Assembly: GCA_038252255.1 (NCBI GenBank)
Contig: JBBSAM010000017.1
Coordinates: 1 to 64,000, forward strand
DNA from: Chersky-806 sp038252255
Lineage (GTDB): Bacteria > Actinomycetota > Acidimicrobiia > IMCC26256 > JAENVU01
Reading direction: 5' to 3'
DNA: 64,000 bases
Both the position numbers and the translations under genes were made by a program. The notes below the pieces were generated by a model, which was not told the origin of the DNA, made no database searches, and worked only from the letters and a program-made list of their open reading frames with translations. Every line of letters begins with the position of its first letter. The first letter of the stretch is position 1. Positions 34,194-42,274 of the stretch are shown in pieces.

Positions 34194-35468
34194 TCAGGTG
34201 AGGCCGAACCAGCCGAGGACGGTGGTGACGAGGACGACGATCGCGAGCATGGACACCGCGAACACGCAGATCAGGGTGAAGACCTTCATCTTCGGCCCAC
34301 TCACCGCGTCGCCGACGACACTCGGCCGGTTGGTGAGGATGTACAGCAGGAACAGGATGACGGGCGTGATGAACCCGTTCAGGATCTGCGTGGTGAGGAG
34401 CAGGTCGATGAGGTTCACCGGGATGAGCGCGACGCCCGCCCCGATGACGACCTGCGCGGTGAACAGGCCGAGGAAGAGCGGTGCCTCGCGCAGCCGCCGG
34501 GACACCGACCGTTCCGCGCCCACCGCCTCCGCGAGCCCGTAGGCCGTCGACAGCGGGACCACGGCGGCGGCGAGGCAGGACGCGCCGAGCAGGCCGATGG
34601 CGAAGAGCGTCTCCGCGCCTGCGCCGGCTACCGGCTCGAGGGCCTTGGCCGCTTCGGCCGCAGACGTCAACGGACCCGAGCCGCCGATCGCGGCCGCGGT
34701 CGCGATGAGGATCGACATGAAGATGAAGCCGGCGAAGAGCGCGCCGAAGACCGCGTCGATCCGCTCCTCCCGGTACTCGTCCGGGCCGATGCCGCGGTCG
34801 GCCACAGCCGCCGCCTGGTAGAGCTGCATGTACGGCGTGATCGTGGTCCCGACGAGCGCGATCGCGATGAGCAGGAAGTCCTGGCTGGCCACGAAGTGCG
34901 GCCAGACGGCGTTCTTCGCGACCTCCGCCCAGTCGGGCTGGGCGAGCACCATCGCGACCGGGTAGACGAGGAACACGAGCGACAAGGCGAGGAACACGCG
35001 CTCGGCGTACCGGTACGTGCCGAAGAGGACGACGGCGAGAATCCCCACCGCGGCCATCGGCACCGAGATGTAGCGGGAGACCCCGAAGATCTCGAGCGCG
35101 GCCCCGATGCCGGCGAACTCCGCGACGACGAGCCCGAGGTTCGCGATGAGCAGGCACACGACCGCGAACGCACCGATGCGGAGCGAGAATTGCTCCCGCA
35201 CCAGCGACATCAGTCCCTCGCCGCTGTACGCGCCCACGCGCGCGGCCATCTCCTGGACCGCCACCAGCGCCGCGGTGACGATCACGCAGATGAACAGCGT
35301 CTTGTACCCGAACAGCGAGCCGGCGGACGCGTACGTCGCGATCCCACCCGCGTCGTTGCCCGCGCTCGCGGCGATGACGCCCGGGCCGAGGATTGCCATG
35401 ATCGCGATCGCGCGGACCATCCGGCGACGCCGCGGCGTGGGCGGCGGCGGAACCGGGACAGCAGACAT
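34194..35468 (-). CDS. Nramp-family divalent metal transporter, Nramp-related (possibly Mg2+) type
   Basis: A 424-residue transporter with about 11 membrane helices. TM1 reads GPGVIAASAGNDAGG (Asp39), not the DPGN of classical manganese/iron Nramps. TM6 reads GTTITPYMQLYQ (208-217 region) in place of the MPHN motif with its metal-binding methionine. Loss of that methionine is a feature of Nramp-related Mg2+ transporters. Partnership with an MgtE_N/CBS gene 15 bases upstream fits Mg2+. Manganese transport (MntH) cannot be excluded from sequence alone. Confidence 0.82.
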   Translation of the reverse strand: MSAVPVPPPPTPRRRRMVRAIAIMAILGPGVIAASAGNDAGGIATYASAGSLFGYKTLFICVIVTAALVAVQEMAARVGAYSGEGLMSLVREQFSLRIGAFAVVCLLIANLGLVVAEFAGIGAALEIFGVSRYISVPMAAVGILAVVLFGTYRYAERVFLALSLVFLVYPVAMVLAQPDWAEVAKNAVWPHFVASQDFLLIAIALVGTTITPYMQLYQAAAVADRGIGPDEYREERIDAVFGALFAGFIFMSILIATAAAIGGSGPLTSAAEAAKALEPVAGAGAETLFAIGLLGASCLAAAVVPLSTAYGLAEAVGAERSVSRRLREAPLFLGLFTAQVVIGAGVALIPVNLIDLLLTTQILNGFITPVILFLLYILTNRPSVVGDAVSGPKMKVFTLICVFAVSMLAIVVLVTTVLGWFGLT

Positions 35469-35483
35469 GAGAGGCCTAGTCCA

Positions 35484-36836
35484 TCAACCCAGGAGGCGGA
35501 GGAAGCGGACCTTGCCCCGATCCGGCACCAGGGCGTCGACGAGGTCGTCGGCGAGGATGCGGCCCACCGGGCGCTCGTCGTCGTCGATCACGAGGACCGA
35601 CGAACCCCGCGAGTCGATGAACCGCTCCACCACCTCGTCGAGTGACGCATCGGGCGAAACGGTCACCGGCTCCGGCGGTCCGGCGACGTCGATGACGTGG
35701 TCGTCCTTCGATGCGACGAGCAGCTCGAACAGCCCGATGTCGTGCACGAGCCGACCGGTCTCGTCAACGATGATCACCGCGTCGACGTCGGCCTGGTGCT
35801 CGGCCTGGCTGCGCAGGATGCGACGCACCTGGCCGACCGTCTGGTCGGGACGGACCAGCACGAGGTTGGTCGTCATGACTCCACCCGCCGACCCTTCGCG
35901 GTAGAGCAGCAGCGCGCGCAGGCGATCTGCCTTCGCCGCCGGCATCGCCGCGAGCAGCTCCGCCGCCTCGTCGGCCTCGAGGTCCCGCAACGCGTCCACC
36001 GCTTCGTCCGGCTCCATCTCGGCCAGCAGCGACGCGGCATGCTCCGTGTTCGACTCGCGCAGCAGCGCGCCGAGGTGATCGGGCTCCATCTCCTCCAGCG
36101 CGTCGGCCGCGGTCTCCTTCTCGAGCTGGGCCAGCAGCTCCTGGCGCTCGTCGCGGCCGAGCTCTTCGAGCAGGTCCGCGAGCTCACCCGGACGTAGGCG
36201 CCGCAGCGCCTGGTTCGGCGTGTGGAGCCGCATGAGGCCGGGCGGACCGGTCCCCGCACCGGTGCCGAAGGGCTGGATCGCGCTCCAGTCGATCACGCGG
36301 TCCGGAGTCGGCCGGCGCCGCCAGCGCGGCGGACCCAGCCGGCGCAACAGGGTCTGGAAGCCGACGTCCACGCCGACCAGGCGGTATTCGCCGCCCACCC
36401 GGGCGAGGTACAGGTCGGCCGCACGGACGACGCGCACCCCGTCGACGTCCACGAGCTGGTGGTCGACGACGTCACCGTTGAGCACCACTTCACCCGCACG
36501 GCGCTCGAAGTCGCGCAGGTCGAGTCGCGTCGAGGAGAGCGTCACGCGCTCGGTGCTGAACTCCTCGACGTGGTCGATCGGCACGAACGCGCGGCGGCGG
36601 CCGACGCGAACGACGAGGCCGGTGACGGGGGGATAGGGCTCGCCGCGCCAGCGCACGACGAGGTCCAGCAGCCGACCGACCTCGGCGCCGCTGCGGTCGC
36701 GCACGGGCCGGCCGACGAGGCCGGCGGCGGACACGAGCGCGTCGGCGACGGTCCGGTTGGCGAGGAGACGCTGGGAACGGTGCTCACGCCGGCGCTTGAG
36801 CGCGGACGGGGTGGGAAGGGGTGGACGACGAGCCAT
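35484..36836 (-). CDS. PRC-barrel / MgtE_N / CBS-domain protein lacking a membrane domain
   Basis: A 450-residue soluble protein. Residues about 38-190 form two PRC-barrel-like segments (VGRPVRDRSGAEVGRLLDLVV, EVVLNGDVVDHQLVD). Residues about 215-315 are MgtE_N repeats (LADLLEELGRDERQELLAQLE, ALEEMEPDHLGALL). The rest is a pair of CBS domains (GGVMTTNLVLVRPDQTVGQVRRILR, PVTVSPDASLDEVVERFIDSRGSSVLVID). In MgtE these cytosolic parts sense Mg2+ and gate the pore, but the MgtE pore domain is absent. It probably regulates the Nramp-type transporter encoded next in the operon. Confidence 0.85.
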   Translation of the reverse strand: MARRPPLPTPSALKRRREHRSQRLLANRTVADALVSAAGLVGRPVRDRSGAEVGRLLDLVVRWRGEPYPPVTGLVVRVGRRRAFVPIDHVEEFSTERVTLSSTRLDLRDFERRAGEVVLNGDVVDHQLVDVDGVRVVRAADLYLARVGGEYRLVGVDVGFQTLLRRLGPPRWRRRPTPDRVIDWSAIQPFGTGAGTGPPGLMRLHTPNQALRRLRPGELADLLEELGRDERQELLAQLEKETAADALEEMEPDHLGALLRESNTEHAASLLAEMEPDEAVDALRDLEADEAAELLAAMPAAKADRLRALLLYREGSAGGVMTTNLVLVRPDQTVGQVRRILRSQAEHQADVDAVIIVDETGRLVHDIGLFELLVASKDDHVIDVAGPPEPVTVSPDASLDEVVERFIDSRGSSVLVIDDDERPVGRILADDLVDALVPDRGKVRFLRLLG

Positions 36837-36921
36837 GACACACCTCGTGGGTGGTGACGAACGGGCGGTGGTCGGCCGCGCCGTCGGCTCGCGGTGGCGT
36901 CAGATGGTCAGACGCGAGGAA

Positions 36922-36984
36922 GGAGGCGACAGGCGCGACTGTCGGTACTCGGGGGTTCGCCAGTATGCATCGCGCCTCACCTCC
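36922..36984 (-). promoter_or_regulatory. structured leader hairpin upstream of the MgtE_N/CBS - Nramp operon
   Basis: On the minus strand ggaggtgaggcgcga (36984-36970) can pair with tcgcgcctgtcgcctcc (36938-36922): an 8-bp GC stem, a small internal loop and a 5-bp outer stem around a 31-nt loop. It sits 86-148 bases before the ATG at 36836. The ggtgaggc stretch recalls the M-box Mg2+ riboswitch opening, but the rest does not fit that consensus. Metal-responsive control is inferred from context only. Confidence 0.45.
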
Positions 36985-36991
36985 TATGCTT

Positions 36992-37031
36992 CGGGTCGCT
37001 TCGGCCTTCGCACTTCGTGCCCGCTCCGGCC
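36992..37031. repeat. dispersed intergenic repeat, copy 2
   Basis: Begins cgggtcgcttcgg, contains cttcgtg and ends cccgctccggcc, matching copy 1 at 14545-14585 upstream of zwf. It lies in the 253-base gap between the MgtE_N/CBS gene and the ferredoxin gene. Confidence 0.5.
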
Positions 37032-37089
37032 TGCGCTCCTACGGTGGAGACCCGACCCGGCCCTGGGGGCCCGGGTCATCGGCTCCCGG

Positions 37090-37326
37090 TTATTCGGCCT
37101 CGATGAAGATGCACTCGCCGGGGCACTCCTCGGCGGACTCGATGGTCGCCTCGAGCATGTCGTCGGGGATGTTGGCCAGGCCTTCGGGGCCGCCCGGGTC
37201 GGCGAACACCTTGTCGCCTTCCTTGACGTAGGCCAGACCGTCGTCGAGCAGCGTGAAGACGGTGGGCGCGATCTCCTCGCAGAGCCCGTCGCCGGTGCAG
37301 AGGTCCTGGTCGATCCAGACCTTCAT
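37090..37326 (-). CDS. small single-cluster ferredoxin
   Basis: A 78-residue acidic ferredoxin. Cysteines are in DLCTGDGLCEEIAP and AEECPGECIFIE, leaving the middle ligand absent, a pattern typical of actinobacterial 3Fe-4S or modified 4Fe-4S ferredoxins that serve cytochrome P450s. No P450 is in the window. ATG at 37326 follows gaggtgag on the minus strand; the reading frame extends upstream but that part is not ferredoxin-like. It is divergent from the ARC gene, with a 272-base shared intergenic region. Confidence 0.88.
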   Translation of the reverse strand: MKVWIDQDLCTGDGLCEEIAPTVFTLLDDGLAYVKEGDKVFADPGGPEGLANIPDDMLEATIESAEECPGECIFIEAE

Positions 37327-37598
37327 GGGTTTCTCACCTCTTCGTGGGGTTCCGGGGGAGTCGACTTCGTCCGGGCGGTGCTCACCCGTGCTGATCGTCG
37401 CGCCCGGAACGGGGCTTGAGTGACGCGGGATCCGGGTCGAGGTTAGGCGTGGTTCACCTGCTGGGCAATTTATCAAGTGGTCACGTGGAAAAAGCCCATC
37501 GTGGTTGTCACCGGTCGGTAGGGTGCCCGGTGTAGGTTCGATTCGACCGTCAGAGGCACACCCGGCCTCGGCATCAGACTCGAGAGAGGAGGGTCATC
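37327..37598. promoter_or_regulatory. 272-base divergent intergenic region between ferredoxin and arc
   Basis: Holds the start regions of both divergent genes. Toward arc, TAGGTT at 37533-37538 is a possible -10, and gagaggaggg just before GTG 37599 is a strong Shine-Dalgarno. A locally AT-rich patch (gcaatttatcaag, about 37464-37476) is unusual for this DNA and may be a promoter or regulator site for either gene. No -35 with good spacing was found. Confidence 0.35.
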
Positions 37599-39356
37599 GT
37601 GGCTTCCGAGCACGAGCGACGCCTCGCCGAGTACGAACGCCAGGTGGGCGACCTCCAGGACCAGCTGAAGACGCTCGAGGAGGAGGTCGTCGTCCTCCGG
37701 CGCCGGCTCCAGGACGCACCCAAGCGCGTCCGCACCCTCGAGGAGCGGCTGCTCGAGACGAAGGGCCAGCTGGCCCAGGCCGTCTCGCAGAACGAACGGC
37801 TCTCGGCCACGCTCCGTGAGGCACGGGAGCACATCGCCGCGCTGCGCGAAGAGGTCGAGAAGCTCACGATGCCCCCGTCGGCGTACGGCACGTTCCTCGG
37901 CAGCAACGACGACAGCACGGTGGATGTGTTCAGCGCCGGCCGCAAGATGCGCGTCGCCGTGCACCCCGAGCTCGACATCAGCGAGATGAAGCGCGGCCAG
38001 GAAGTCGTTCTCAACGAGTCGCTCAACGTCGTGCTCGCCCGCGGCCCCGAGATCCAGGGTGAGGTCGTCATCTTCCGCGAGCTGCTCGAAGACGGTCGTC
38101 GCGCGCTGATCGTCGGCCGTGCGGACGAGGAGCGCGTGTGCGAGCTCGGCGACGAGCTGCTCGGCGTGCGCCTGCGCGCCGGCGAGCACCTGCTCATGGA
38201 CGGCCGTTCCGGACTGCTCGTCGAGCGCATCCCGCGGCCCGAGGTCGAGGAGCTCGTGCTCGAAGAGGTTCCGGACATCACGTACGCGGACGTCGGCGGG
38301 CTCGACGACCAGATCGAGCAGATCCACGACGCGGTCGAGCTGCCGTACCTCTACTCCGATCTCTTCCACGAGCACGACCTGCAGCCGCCGAAGGGGATCC
38401 TCCTCTACGGGCCGCCGGGTTGCGGCAAGACGCTGATCGCGAAAGCCGTCGCGAACTCGCTCGCGTCACGCGTCGCCGAGAAGACGGGCAACACGAAGAC
38501 GCGCTCGTACTTCCTCAACATCAAGGGCCCCGAGCTGCTCAACAAGTACGTCGGCGAGACCGAGCGCCAGATCCGGTTGATCTTCGAACGGGCGCGCGAG
38601 AAGTCCGAAGAGGGCGTTCCCGTCATCGTGTTCTTCGACGAGATGGACTCCCTGTTCCGCACCCGCGGCACCGGCATCTCCTCGGACATCGAGAGCACGA
38701 TCGTCCCGCAACTGCTCGCCGAGATCGACGGGGTCGAGACGCTGAAGAACGTGATCGTGATCGGCGCCTCCAACCGTGAGGACCTCATCGACCCGGCCAT
38801 CCTCCGACCCGGCCGCCTCGACGTGAAGATCAAGATCGAGCGACCCGACGAGGAGTCCTCGAAGCAGATCTTCGCCCGGTACCTGGTGCCGACGCTGCCG
38901 ATCGCCGAAGACGAGTCGAAGCTCCACGACGGCGACCTGGACCGCACCGTGAGCGCCATGATCGACGCGGCGGCCAGCGCGATGTACGCCACCGACGAGA
39001 TCAACCGCTTCCTCGAGGTGACGTACCAGAACGGCGACAAGGAGATCCTGTACTTCAAGGACTTCTCCTCGGGCGCCATGATCGAGAACATCGTGCGCCG
39101 CAGCAAGAAGCTGGCGATCAAACGGTCCATCGCGGGCGGCGCGCGCGGGATCTGCACCCAGGACCTCCTCGACTCCATCAAGCAGGAGTACCGCGAGCAC
39201 GAGGACCTTCCGAACACCACGAACCCGGACGACTGGGCGAAGATCTCGGGCAAGAAGGGCGAGCGGATCGTGTTCGTGCGCACGCTGCTCGCCGAAGGCG
39301 ACTCGGACCAGGGTGGGCGCCAGATCGAGCGCGTCACCACGGGCCAGTACCTCTAG
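37599..39356 (+). CDS. arc: proteasome-associated AAA+ ATPase ARC/Mpa
   Basis: A 585-residue unfoldase. Residues 1-90 are a coiled coil that captures Pup; residues about 95-215 are the two OB-fold interdomains; Walker A is GPPGCGKT at 271-278 and Walker B FFDEMD at 345-350; the C-terminus ends GQYL, the penultimate-tyrosine tail that docks into the 20S alpha ring. It unfolds pupylated proteins into the PrcAB chamber. GTG at 37599 has an ideal Shine-Dalgarno. It heads the dop-pup-prcB-prcA series, as in other actinobacteria. Confidence 0.96.
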   Translation: MASEHERRLAEYERQVGDLQDQLKTLEEEVVVLRRRLQDAPKRVRTLEERLLETKGQLAQAVSQNERLSATLREAREHIAALREEVEKLTMPPSAYGTFLGSNDDSTVDVFSAGRKMRVAVHPELDISEMKRGQEVVLNESLNVVLARGPEIQGEVVIFRELLEDGRRALIVGRADEERVCELGDELLGVRLRAGEHLLMDGRSGLLVERIPRPEVEELVLEEVPDITYADVGGLDDQIEQIHDAVELPYLYSDLFHEHDLQPPKGILLYGPPGCGKTLIAKAVANSLASRVAEKTGNTKTRSYFLNIKGPELLNKYVGETERQIRLIFERAREKSEEGVPVIVFFDEMDSLFRTRGTGISSDIESTIVPQLLAEIDGVETLKNVIVIGASNREDLIDPAILRPGRLDVKIKIERPDEESSKQIFARYLVPTLPIAEDESKLHDGDLDRTVSAMIDAAASAMYATDEINRFLEVTYQNGDKEILYFKDFSSGAMIENIVRRSKKLAIKRSIAGGARGICTQDLLDSIKQEYREHEDLPNTTNPDDWAKISGKKGERIVFVRTLLAEGDSDQGGRQIERVTTGQYL

Positions 39357-39426
39357 GCCGCCGTACCCAGGTCCGAACCGCCTCGCAGTCCCCGTACTTG
39401 TGCGCGTCGATCGCGCCAAGGCGACG

Positions 39427-39432
39427 GGTAGG
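39427..39432 (+). promoter_or_regulatory. -10-like hexamer for dop
   Basis: TAGGCT with 8 nt to GTG 39441; implies a leaderless dop transcript separate from arc. Confidence 0.4.
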
Positions 39433-39440
39433 CTTTCGTC

Positions 39441-40928
39441 GTGGCAGTCCCCAAGGTGTGCGGAATCGAGACGGAGTACGCCGTGCTGCTGCGCGGCACC
39501 GCGGATGCGAATCCGGTGCTCGCCTCGTCGATGCTCATCAACGCGTACGTCGAGCACCGCAAGGTCGGGTGGGACTTCGACGACGAGTCGCCCGGGCGCG
39601 ACGCCCGTGGCTTCGGTCGTGACGGCGCGCAGCCACCCGAGATCGAGACGCATCTGGTCAACACCGTGCTCACGAACGGCGCGCGCTACTACGTCGACCA
39701 CGCGCACCCCGAGTACTCCACGCCGGAGTGCGCAGACGCGTTGGAGCTCGTGTGTGCGGACAAGGCGGGGGAGCGGATCCTCGGCCGCTCGATGCAGGCG
39801 GCGCGCCGGCTGCTCGAGCCGGGCCAGGAGATCGTCGTCTACAAGAACAACTCCGACGGGAAGGGCAACTCGTACGGCTGCCACGAGAACTACCTCGTGA
39901 GCCGCCAGGTGCCGTTCGTGTCACTCGTGCGCAACCTCCTGCCGTGGTTCGTCAGCCGCCAGGTGTTCACCGGCGCCGGGAAGGTCGGCACCGAGAACGG
40001 CGCGTCCCCGGTCGACTACCAGATCAGTGCCCGTGCCGACTTCTTCGAGGAGGAGGTCGGGCTCGAGACCACGCTGAAGCGCCCGCTCGTGAACACGCGC
40101 GACGAGCCGCATGCCGATCCGCAGAAGTACCGGCGCCTGCACGTGATCGTCGGCGACGCGAACCTCTGCGAGGTGGCGACGTACCTGAAGGTCGGCACCA
40201 CCGCGATCGTGCTCGCGATGATCGAGGACGACTTCATCGACAAGGACCTGTCGATCATCGGCCCCGTCCACGCCGTGCGAACGGTGTCGCACGACCCGAC
40301 GTGCCGGGCGACGCTCGAGCTCGTGGACGGCGGCTCGTGCACCGCGGTGGAGCTGCAGTGGGAGTTCCTGCGCCTCGCCCAGAAGTACGCCGACGAGACC
40401 GGGCTCGAGGAGTGTGGCGGCGAAGAGGTCGGCGGCGACGTCCTCGCCCGATGGGAAGCGGTGCTCACCCAGCTCGAGCGCGATCCGATGGGCCTCGACG
40501 GTCAGCTCGACTGGGTCACCAAGCTCTCGCTGCTCGAGGCGTACCGCAGCCGTGACGGACTGGGCTGGGACGACCCGAAGCTGGCCCTCCTGGACCTGCA
40601 GTACCACGACGTTCGGCCCGAGCGTTCCTTGTATGAGCGCCTGGTGCGCGCGGGTAAGGTCGAGCGCTTGGTGGAAGAGGCTGACGTGATCGAGGCGATG
40701 ACCGAACCGCCGGGGCGGACCCGGGCCTACTTCCGCGGAACGTGTCTCTCCCGGTGGCCCGACGCGGTGGTCGCGGCGAACTGGGACAGCATCATTCTCG
40801 ACGTCGGCAGCGACCCGTTGCGCCGGATTCCGATGATGGAACCGCTCAAGGGAAGCAAAGCGATGGTCGAGCGGTTGTTTGGTGAATGCACGACACCGGC
40901 CGAGCTCGTCGAGCGGTTGGCGTCGTAG
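39441..40928 (+). CDS. dop: depupylase/deamidase of Pup, Dop
   Basis: A 495-residue member of the carboxylate-amine ligase-like Pup-ligase family. The start GIETEYAV carries the metal-binding Glu; DHAHPEYSTPECAD (Asp86) holds the catalytic aspartate; residues about 40-75 form the Dop-specific loop that distinguishes it from PafA. Further shared motifs are KNNSDGKGNSYGCHENYL and NTRDEPHAD. Since Pup here is encoded with Glu at its end, Dop need not deamidate it and would act as a depupylase. Pup follows 39 bases later. Confidence 0.95.
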   Translation: MAVPKVCGIETEYAVLLRGTADANPVLASSMLINAYVEHRKVGWDFDDESPGRDARGFGRDGAQPPEIETHLVNTVLTNGARYYVDHAHPEYSTPECADALELVCADKAGERILGRSMQAARRLLEPGQEIVVYKNNSDGKGNSYGCHENYLVSRQVPFVSLVRNLLPWFVSRQVFTGAGKVGTENGASPVDYQISARADFFEEEVGLETTLKRPLVNTRDEPHADPQKYRRLHVIVGDANLCEVATYLKVGTTAIVLAMIEDDFIDKDLSIIGPVHAVRTVSHDPTCRATLELVDGGSCTAVELQWEFLRLAQKYADETGLEECGGEEVGGDVLARWEAVLTQLERDPMGLDGQLDWVTKLSLLEAYRSRDGLGWDDPKLALLDLQYHDVRPERSLYERLVRAGKVERLVEEADVIEAMTEPPGRTRAYFRGTCLSRWPDAVVAANWDSIILDVGSDPLRRIPMMEPLKGSKAMVERLFGECTTPAELVERLAS

Positions 40929-40967
40929 GCGCAACGAGGCGATCGGGCGCCAGGGAGGTTTTGCGAC

Positions 40968-41165
40968 ATGCCGGAACGTGAGCAGAAGAAGAAGTCAGCG
41001 CCGAAGGAGCGCGCGACCGAGACCGATGAGGTCGAGGCCGCCCCGGCGAAGCAGGGTGAAGCGCTCAAGGAGGAGCTCGACGACCTGCTGGACGAGATCG
41101 ACAGCGTCCTCGAGTCCAACGCCGAGGACTTCGTGCGCTCGTACGTCCAAAAGGGCGGGGAGTGA
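40968..41165 (+). CDS. pup: prokaryotic ubiquitin-like protein Pup
   Basis: A 65-residue, disordered, acidic protein modifier. The lysine-rich N-terminus (REQKKKSAPKER) is followed by the ARC-binding helix (ALKEELDDLLDEIDSVLESNAEDFVRSYVQ) and ends KGGE. The terminal Glu is attached by PafA to target lysines. Mycobacterial Pup ends in Gln and needs deamidation; the Glu form occurs in some other actinobacteria such as Corynebacterium. gggagg 12 bases before ATG 40968 is a good Shine-Dalgarno. Confidence 0.96.
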   Translation: MPEREQKKKSAPKERATETDEVEAAPAKQGEALKEELDDLLDEIDSVLESNAEDFVRSYVQKGGE

Positions 41166-41192
41166 CGGCCCGGCCGTGAGCGCTCGTTCGTC

Positions 41193-41393
41193 ATGACCTT
41201 CGGTGGCTTCGGTGGTCCCGGTTCGACCCCAGGTCCCTTTCACGGTGAGCTCGCCCGCTCCGAGGTGCAACAGGCCCGCGCCGGCGCGCCCCATCTGCCC
41301 GACGACGTGATCGCCGCGGCCCGCGAGGAACGGGCCCTGCGCCGGCTGAAGCGCCGGGTCGGTCGCTGGCAGCGCTTGGGCAGGATCCGCTAA
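41193..41393 (+). CDS. small basic protein between pup and prcB, unknown
   Basis: A 66-residue protein: Gly/Pro-rich start (FGGFGGPGSTPGPFHG), a helical middle (HLPDDVIAAAREERALRRL) and a strongly basic end (KRRVGRWQRLGRIR). ATG at 41193 lies 27 bases after pup without a clear Shine-Dalgarno. Its position inside the pup-prcB interval suggests co-expression with the proteasome. I do not recognise it; codon use looks like real coding sequence at this GC, but it could be a non-functional frame. Confidence 0.5.
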   Translation: MTFGGFGGPGSTPGPFHGELARSEVQQARAGAPHLPDDVIAAAREERALRRLKRRVGRWQRLGRIR

Positions 41394-41417
41394 GCCGGTT
41401 CCCGCCGAACACCCGTG

Positions 41418-41423
41418 TAACCT
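41418..41423 (+). promoter_or_regulatory. -10-like hexamer for prcB
   Basis: TAACCT with 8 nt to GTG 41432, consistent with a leaderless start for the core protease genes. Confidence 0.35.
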
Positions 41424-41431
41424 CGCCCGCC

Positions 41432-42274
41432 GTGAACCACGAGCCGGTCTTGCCGGCATTTCCCGATACGGGATCATCGTTCGTCGACCTGCTGCGCAAG
41501 GTCGCTCCCGATGCCCTCCCGCCGACCGTGATGGGCCAGAGCAACCATCCCTTCGAGATCACGCACGGTACGACCGTCGTGGCGATCCGTTGCGAGGGCG
41601 GGGTGGTCATGGCCGGCGACCGGCGGGCCACCTCCGGGTACACGATCGCCAACCGGCGAATCGAGAAGGTGTTCGCCGCCGACGAGCTCTCGGGTGTCGC
41701 CATCGCCGGGGCGGCCGGTCCCGCGGTCGAGATGGTGCGGCTCTTCCAGGTCCAGCTCCAGCACTACGAGAAGGTCGAGGGTGAGCAGCTCTCGCTCGAG
41801 GGCAAGGCCAACCAGCTCGCGCAGATGGTGCGGGCGAACCTGCCGGCCGCCATGCAGGGCTTCGTGGTCGTCCCGCTGTTCGCCGGCTACGACAACCGGC
41901 GCCGGATCGGCCGCGTGTTCAGCTTCGACGCCGCCGGCGGCAAGTACGAAGAGGCCGACTACCAGGCGAACGGATCCGGTGGCGTCCACGCCCGCAACTG
42001 GATCAAGTCCGGCTGGCGCGAGGGAATCAGCTCGGACGAAGCGATCGAGCTGGCGATCCGCGCGCTGTTCGCGGCCGCGGACGAAGACGTCGCGACCGGT
42101 GGCCCCGACCTCGTGCGCGGAATCTACCCCAACGTCGCGGTGATCAACGCGGACGGCTTCGTCGCCCTCACCGACGACGATGTCGCAGCCCGGGCCCAGA
42201 ACCTCCTCGGCGGATCCGAGCGGGGCGGCAACGAGACGCAGGGCCCGCAGGCGGGAACCGAGGGTGGCGCATGA
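41432..42274 (+). CDS. prcB: 20S proteasome beta subunit
   Basis: A 280-residue precursor. The propeptide of about 46 residues ends at HG, and autocleavage would expose Thr47 (TTVVAIRCEGGVVMAGDRRAT), the N-terminal nucleophile. The lysine in GDRRAT-type context is replaced by Arg as usual for beta subunits, and NRRIEKVFAADE follows. A Gly/Gln-rich tail of about 20 residues is present at the end. Beta rings form the catalytic chamber. Its TGA is the start of repeat copy B, which separates it from prcA. Confidence 0.95.
   Translation: MNHEPVLPAFPDTGSSFVDLLRKVAPDALPPTVMGQSNHPFEITHGTTVVAIRCEGGVVMAGDRRATSGYTIANRRIEKVFAADELSGVAIAGAAGPAVEMVRLFQVQLQHYEKVEGEQLSLEGKANQLAQMVRANLPAAMQGFVVVPLFAGYDNRRRIGRVFSFDAAGGKYEEADYQANGSGGVHARNWIKSGWREGISSDEAIELAIRALFAAADEDVATGGPDLVRGIYPNVAVINADGFVALTDDDVAARAQNLLGGSERGGNETQGPQAGTEGGA

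Noticed and set aside
36922..36984. Leader called as M-box or yybP-ykoY riboswitch
   Set aside because: Only the ggtgaggc segment agrees with the M-box; the other conserved blocks of either class are not present.
37505..37538. ttgtca / taggtt as a complete promoter for arc
   Set aside because: Spacing is 22 nt, too long for a standard promoter.
37531..37545. gtaggttcgattcg as a tRNA T-arm
   Set aside because: No acceptor, D or anticodon arms pair around it.
26420..41191. tgag(t/c)gctcgttc at 26420 and 41176 as a further repeat family
   Set aside because: Only 14 bases and two copies; too short to separate from chance, though it may be a remnant of the tgagcgaagcgg motif.
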